Positions 60,678 to 64,000 of a stretch of 64,000 nt of DNA are shown here, piece after piece. Source of the DNA: Aquipseudomonas alcaligenes_A (GTDB lineage Bacteria > Pseudomonadota > Gammaproteobacteria > Pseudomonadales > Pseudomonadaceae); NCBI GenBank assembly GCA_048595745.1, contig CP184361.1. One strand, 5' to 3'. Each line of letters starts with the position of its first letter. Position 1 is the first letter of the stretch. A program made the translations under genes and the position numbers. Below the pieces are notes generated by a model. It saw only the letters and a program-made list of their open reading frames with translations, did not search any database and had not been told where the DNA came from.

Positions 60678-61676
60678 CTAGCTCTCCTGCGCGCGGTAGG
60701 CGCCGGGGGTGAGCCCGGTCCATTTCTTGAAGGCGCGGTGGAAGGCCGAGGGCTCGGAGAAGCCCAGCTGCTCGGCCAGCGCGTTGATGGTCAGCTCGTC
60801 ACGGCCCAGGTGGTAGATGGCCAGGTCGCGGCGCAGGTGGTCCTTGATTTCCTGGAAGCTGGTGTCTTCCTCGCGCAGGTGGCGGCGCAGGGTCTGTGGG
60901 CTGACATGCAGTTGCTCGGCCACGCTTTCCAGGTCCGGCCAGTGCGCGCAGTCGCGGCCGAGCAGGCGGCGGATGCGGCTGGTCAGGCTGTCGCCGCCGT
61001 CCGGGCGGGCCAGCAGGTCGGCGGGGGAGTGTTTGAGGAACTGCTTGAGCGTGCGTTCGTCCTGCAGCAGCGGCATGCCCAGGTAGCGGGTGCTGAACAG
61101 CAGGCTGGTGCTCTCCGCGTCGAAGCGCCGCGGGCAGGGGAAGAGCAGGTCGTACTCGCCGCTGTGCGCCGGTTCGGGGTAGGCGAAGCTGGCTTCCTCG
61201 AGGCGGATGCGCTGGCCGATCAGCCAGCTGCCGAGGCGGTGCCAGATCACCAGCAGGCTTTCGGTGAGGAAGTGGTCGGGGTCCCAAAGGGCCGAGCTGT
61301 CCAGGCTCAGGCGCACCCGCTCGCCTTCACGCTGCAGGGCCACGCGCGGCGCTTCGGGGAACAGGCCGTAGAACAGCATGCCGCGCACCAGCGCCTTTTC
61401 CAGGCTGTGGCAGTGGATGATGGCGTGGCACATCATGGCGAAGGTGCCGCGGCGGCTGGGAATGGCGCCGAAGCCCATGTATTCGTCGTCGAGCAGCTGC
61501 CACAGGCCCTGCACCAGGCGCGCGAACTGCTCGGGGTCGAGGCGCGCGCGCGGTTCGTCGAGCAGTGCCGGTTGGATGCCGACCTCGCGCAGCAGGCCGC
61601 TGACGTCGCACTGCTGACGCTCGGCGCCACGCAGGGCGGCGCGGATGAAGTGGCTGGCGATGGTGCGTTCGCGCAT
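60678..61676 (-). CDS. AraC-family regulator
   Basis: 332 residues. N-terminal ligand domain of the Arabinose_bd/OruR type (residues 20-210) and a C-terminal AraC DNA-binding domain (SVAEQLHVSPQTLRRHLREED, INALAEQLGFSEPSAFHRAFKKWTG). It may regulate the neighbouring membrane gene and M23 peptidase, or modCBA; the sequence does not decide. Confidence 0.85.
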   Translation of the reverse strand: MRERTIASHFIRAALRGAERQQCDVSGLLREVGIQPALLDEPRARLDPEQFARLVQGLWQLLDDEYMGFGAIPSRRGTFAMMCHAIIHCHSLEKALVRGMLFYGLFPEAPRVALQREGERVRLSLDSSALWDPDHFLTESLLVIWHRLGSWLIGQRIRLEEASFAYPEPAHSGEYDLLFPCPRRFDAESTSLLFSTRYLGMPLLQDERTLKQFLKHSPADLLARPDGGDSLTSRIRRLLGRDCAHWPDLESVAEQLHVSPQTLRRHLREEDTSFQEIKDHLRRDLAIYHLGRDELTINALAEQLGFSEPSAFHRAFKKWTGLTPGAYRAQES

Positions 61677-61742
61677 GGGCGGGCTCGTGACAAGGCTGGG
61701 CGGATGTTAGGCGCTGGGCTTCATCGCCGACAAGCCGCGCGC

Positions 61743-62825
61743 TCAGCCGAGCAGCGCCACCGCCTTGATCTGCGCCCAGAGCATCTGCCCCGGTTGCACG
61801 CCGAGCTGGTCGCACGAATAGCGGGTGATGCGCGCCAGCAGCGGCTGGCCGGCCAGGTCCAGGCGTACCAGCACCTGGGCGGCGTGCCCGGCGTCGGCCA
61901 GCTCCAGCACCCTTACCGGCAGGCGGTTGATGATGCTGCTCGGGCCCGGCGGCTCCAGGCTCAGGCTGACGTCGCGTGCCTGCACCTTGACCCGCAGCCT
62001 CTGGTTGAGCGGCAGTGCCGCGTGGGGCAGGCGCAGGGTCTGCGGCGTATCGGGCAGCGCCAGCGTGAGCAGCTGGTAACGCTCATCGTGGCCGCAGACC
62101 TGGGCCTGCAGCACCACGCCGGCATCGTCGTTCTGGGCCAGCGGCAGATCGAGGCGTGGCAGCAGTTCGCCGAGTGGGCCGCAGGCCAGGGCGCGGCCGC
62201 TGTCCAGCAGCACCAGGTGATCGGCCAGGCGTGCCACTTCATCGGCTGCATGGCTGACGTAGAGCATGGGGATGTCCAGCTCGTCGTGCAGGCGTTCCAG
62301 GTAGGGCAGGATCTCCTGCTTGCGCTTGCCATCGAGGGCCGCCAGCGGTTCGTCGAGCAGCAGCAGCTGCGGGCTGGTGAGCAGCGCCCGGGCGATGCCC
62401 ACGCGCTGGCGTTCGCCGCCGGACAGGGTGGCAGGCGGCCGCTCCAGCAGGTGGCCGATGCCCAGTAGCTGCACGGCCTGGTCCAGCGCGATGCGCCGTG
62501 CAGCGGGGGCGATGCGCTTCTGTCCGTAGTCCAGGTTGCCGCGCACCGACAGGTGCGGGAACAGGCTGGCCTCCTGGAACACATAGCCCAGCGCGCGTTT
62601 GTGCGGGGCGAGGAAGTGCCGGCGCGTGCTGTCCTGCCAGCACTCGCCGTTGATGGTGATCTGCCCGCGCGGAGCCCGCTCCAGGCCCGCCACGCAGCGC
62701 AGCAGGCTGGTCTTGCCCGAGCCGGAGGGGCCGAACAGGGCGGTGATGCCGCGCCCCGGCAGCTGCAGGTCGACTTGCAGGCGGAAGTCGGCGAACGGCA
62801 GATCAAGGGAGATATCCAGGCTCAT
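61743..62825 (-). CDS. modC: molybdate ABC transporter ATPase
   Basis: 360 residues. Walker A GPSGSGKTSLL, LSGGERQRVGIARALL, Walker B LLLLDEPLAALD, H-loop YVSHAADEV, and a C-terminal TOBE/Mop region (HAALPLNQRLRVKVQARDVSLSL) typical of ModC. Follows modB by 3 bp, one operon. Confidence 0.92.
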   Translation of the reverse strand: MSLDISLDLPFADFRLQVDLQLPGRGITALFGPSGSGKTSLLRCVAGLERAPRGQITINGECWQDSTRRHFLAPHKRALGYVFQEASLFPHLSVRGNLDYGQKRIAPAARRIALDQAVQLLGIGHLLERPPATLSGGERQRVGIARALLTSPQLLLLDEPLAALDGKRKQEILPYLERLHDELDIPMLYVSHAADEVARLADHLVLLDSGRALACGPLGELLPRLDLPLAQNDDAGVVLQAQVCGHDERYQLLTLALPDTPQTLRLPHAALPLNQRLRVKVQARDVSLSLEPPGPSSIINRLPVRVLELADAGHAAQVLVRLDLAGQPLLARITRYSCDQLGVQPGQMLWAQIKAVALLG

Positions 62826-62828
62826 GGC

Positions 62829-63509
62829 TCAGGCACTCCTCAGGGTCGGGCGGCCCTTGAGGTGCAGCACCAGCAGGATCAGGAAGGCGAACAGCAGCAT
62901 GCCACCGGCCAGCCAGTGCGCCTTGGCGTACTCCATGGCCTCCACGTGGTTGAAGATCTGTACCGAGACCACGCGGGTCTTGTCCGGGATGTTGCCGCCG
63001 ATCATCAGCACCACGCCGAACTCGCCGAGGGTATGGGCGAAGCCCAGCACGCTGGCGGTGAGAAAGCCCGGCCTGGCCAGCGGCAGCACCACGCTAAAGA
63101 AGCAGTCCCAGGGGCTGGCGCGCAGGGTGGCGGCGACTTCCAGCGGGCGCCGGCCGATGGCCTCGAAGGCGTTCTGGATGGGTTGCACGACGAAGGGCAG
63201 CGAGTAGAACAGCGAGCCGACCAGCAGCCCAGCAAAGCTGAAGGGCAGGGTGCCCAGGCCCAGGCTCTGGGTCAGCTGGCCGACCGGACCTTGCGGCCCC
63301 ATGGCCACCAGCAGGTAAAAGCCGATCACGGTGGGCGGTAGCACCAGTGGTAGTGCGACCAGTGCGCCTACCGGTGCCTTCAGCCAGGAACGGGTATGTG
63401 CCAGCCACCAGGCGATGGGGGTGCCGATCAGCAGCAGCAGAACGGTGGTCAGCGAGGCCAGTTGCAGGGTCAGCCAGATCGCGGCGAAATCGGCGCTGGT
63501 AAGGGGCAT
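62829..63509 (-). CDS. modB: molybdate ABC transporter permease
   Basis: 226 residues from MPLTSADFAAIW; the longer upstream frame is not used. Five to six helices with the permease EAA loop AATLRASPWDCFFSVVLPLARPG, and the PPTVIGFYLLV segment typical of ModB. Works with ModA/ModC for molybdate uptake. Confidence 0.93.
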   Translation of the reverse strand: MPLTSADFAAIWLTLQLASLTTVLLLLIGTPIAWWLAHTRSWLKAPVGALVALPLVLPPTVIGFYLLVAMGPQGPVGQLTQSLGLGTLPFSFAGLLVGSLFYSLPFVVQPIQNAFEAIGRRPLEVAATLRASPWDCFFSVVLPLARPGFLTASVLGFAHTLGEFGVVLMIGGNIPDKTRVVSVQIFNHVEAMEYAKAHWLAGGMLLFAFLILLVLHLKGRPTLRSA

Positions 63510-63590
63510 CGCTGGCAGCGTCCTCTTCGTGTGCAGTGGATGGGCGCAGCGCCCTGCGGAGTGAGCAGGCTGCACCCTACAAGAAGATGG

Positions 63591-64000
63591 CTAGCGCTGG
63601 TAGCCGTAAGCCCGGATCAGCGTTGCCGCCTGCTCGCCGCGCAGGTACTCCAGCAGCGCCCTGGCCGCTGGATTGTCCTGGCCCTTGGTGAGCAGCACGG
63701 CGTCCTGGCGGATCGGCTCATGCAGCTGCGCTGGGACCTGCCAGGCCGAGCCTCGGGTGATCTGCCCGTCCTTGTACACCTGCGAGAGGGCGACGAAGCC
63801 GAGTTCGGCATTGCCGCTGGCGACGAACTGGTAGGCCTGGGCGATGTTCTGGCCCTCGACCAGCCTGGGCTCGATGGCCTCGGTGAGACCGAGCTGGTCC
63901 AGCACCTGGGTGGCGGCCAGGCCGTAGGGTGCGGTCTGCGGGTTGGCGATGGCCAGGTGGCGGAACGTGTCGCTCTTGAGCACGGCGCCGGCGTCATCGA
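63591..64000 (-). CDS. modA: molybdate-binding protein, N-terminus outside window
   Basis: The frame is open to the right edge. Visible residues are the C-terminal part of a ModA-type binding protein: LAIANPQTAPYGLAATQVLDQLGL, LVEGQNIAQAYQFVASGNAELGFVALSQV and the final EYLRGEQAATLIRAYGYQR. First gene of modABC. Confidence 0.9.
   Translation of the reverse strand, partial: DDAGAVLKSDTFRHLAIANPQTAPYGLAATQVLDQLGLTEAIEPRLVEGQNIAQAYQFVASGNAELGFVALSQVYKDGQITRGSAWQVPAQLHEPIRQDAVLLTKGQDNPAARALLEYLRGEQAATLIRAYGYQR

Overview
The window is a GC-rich chromosomal segment of a Pseudomonas, closest in gene content to the P. aeruginosa / P. alcaligenes / P. mendocina part of the genus. The evidence is the oprH-phoP-phoQ operon, BfrB-type bacterioferritin, RapA, the glpD-glpR/glpK cluster, argF next to an ABC ATPase, grxD, metE/metR, modABC and an ANR-box-preceded small CcoM-like membrane protein. 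No rRNA, tRNA, CRISPR array, insertion sequence or prophage was recognised.

Layout. 0-9.6 kb: GH17-like glucan enzyme, a frameshifted HD-GYP gene, the DUF485-actP acetate permease operon, envelope proteins, bacterioferritin and an SDR. 9.6-15.5 kb: rapA, alkB-like repair gene, an ANR-linked 43-residue protein and a SulP transporter. 15.5-26 kb: secreted and lipoprotein genes, HIT protein, GST, two solute-binding-fold proteins, two LysE exporters, a FabH-like synthase and an ECF sigma/anti-sigma pair. 26-32.5 kb: secreted hydrolase and the glycerol cluster (glpD, glpR, ybaK, glpK) with visible GlpR operators and a Crc/Hfq-type motif. 32.5-41 kb: PilJ-domain secreted protein, porin with a sigma-54 promoter and hairpin leader, PhzF-like protein, argF-ABC ATPase, a Fur-box micro-ORF, a molybdopterin oxidoreductase and grxD. 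41-53.2 kb: large class A-like PBP, metR/metE, PPTase, a candidate small RNA, dienelactone hydrolase, DUF502 and oprH-phoP-phoQ under four 11-bp-spaced PhoP half-sites. 53.2-59.5 kb: an integron gene-cassette array. 59.6-64 kb: M23 peptidase, AraC regulator and modCBA.

The most unusual part is 53.4-59.5 kb. Twelve well-formed attC sites of about 75-90 bp separate small, AT-richer genes, all on the minus strand, with starts just after one attC core and stops at or inside the next. The cassettes include an HEPN-like protein, an Imm32-like immunity protein, a DUF4926-like protein, a TPR protein, several small membrane proteins and an ORF-poor cassette present three times (two copies identical over 326 bp). 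No integrase gene is present at the proximal end, so within this window this is a cluster of attC sites lacking integrase (CALIN). Its distal end next to phoQ is decayed.

How genes work together: actP with DUF485 imports acetate; GlpK and GlpD convert glycerol to DHAP under GlpR; PhoPQ senses low Mg2+/cationic peptides and drives its own operon with OprH; MetR is expected to control the divergent metE; ModABC supplies molybdate, which enzymes such as the 38.4-kb molybdopterin oxidoreductase need.
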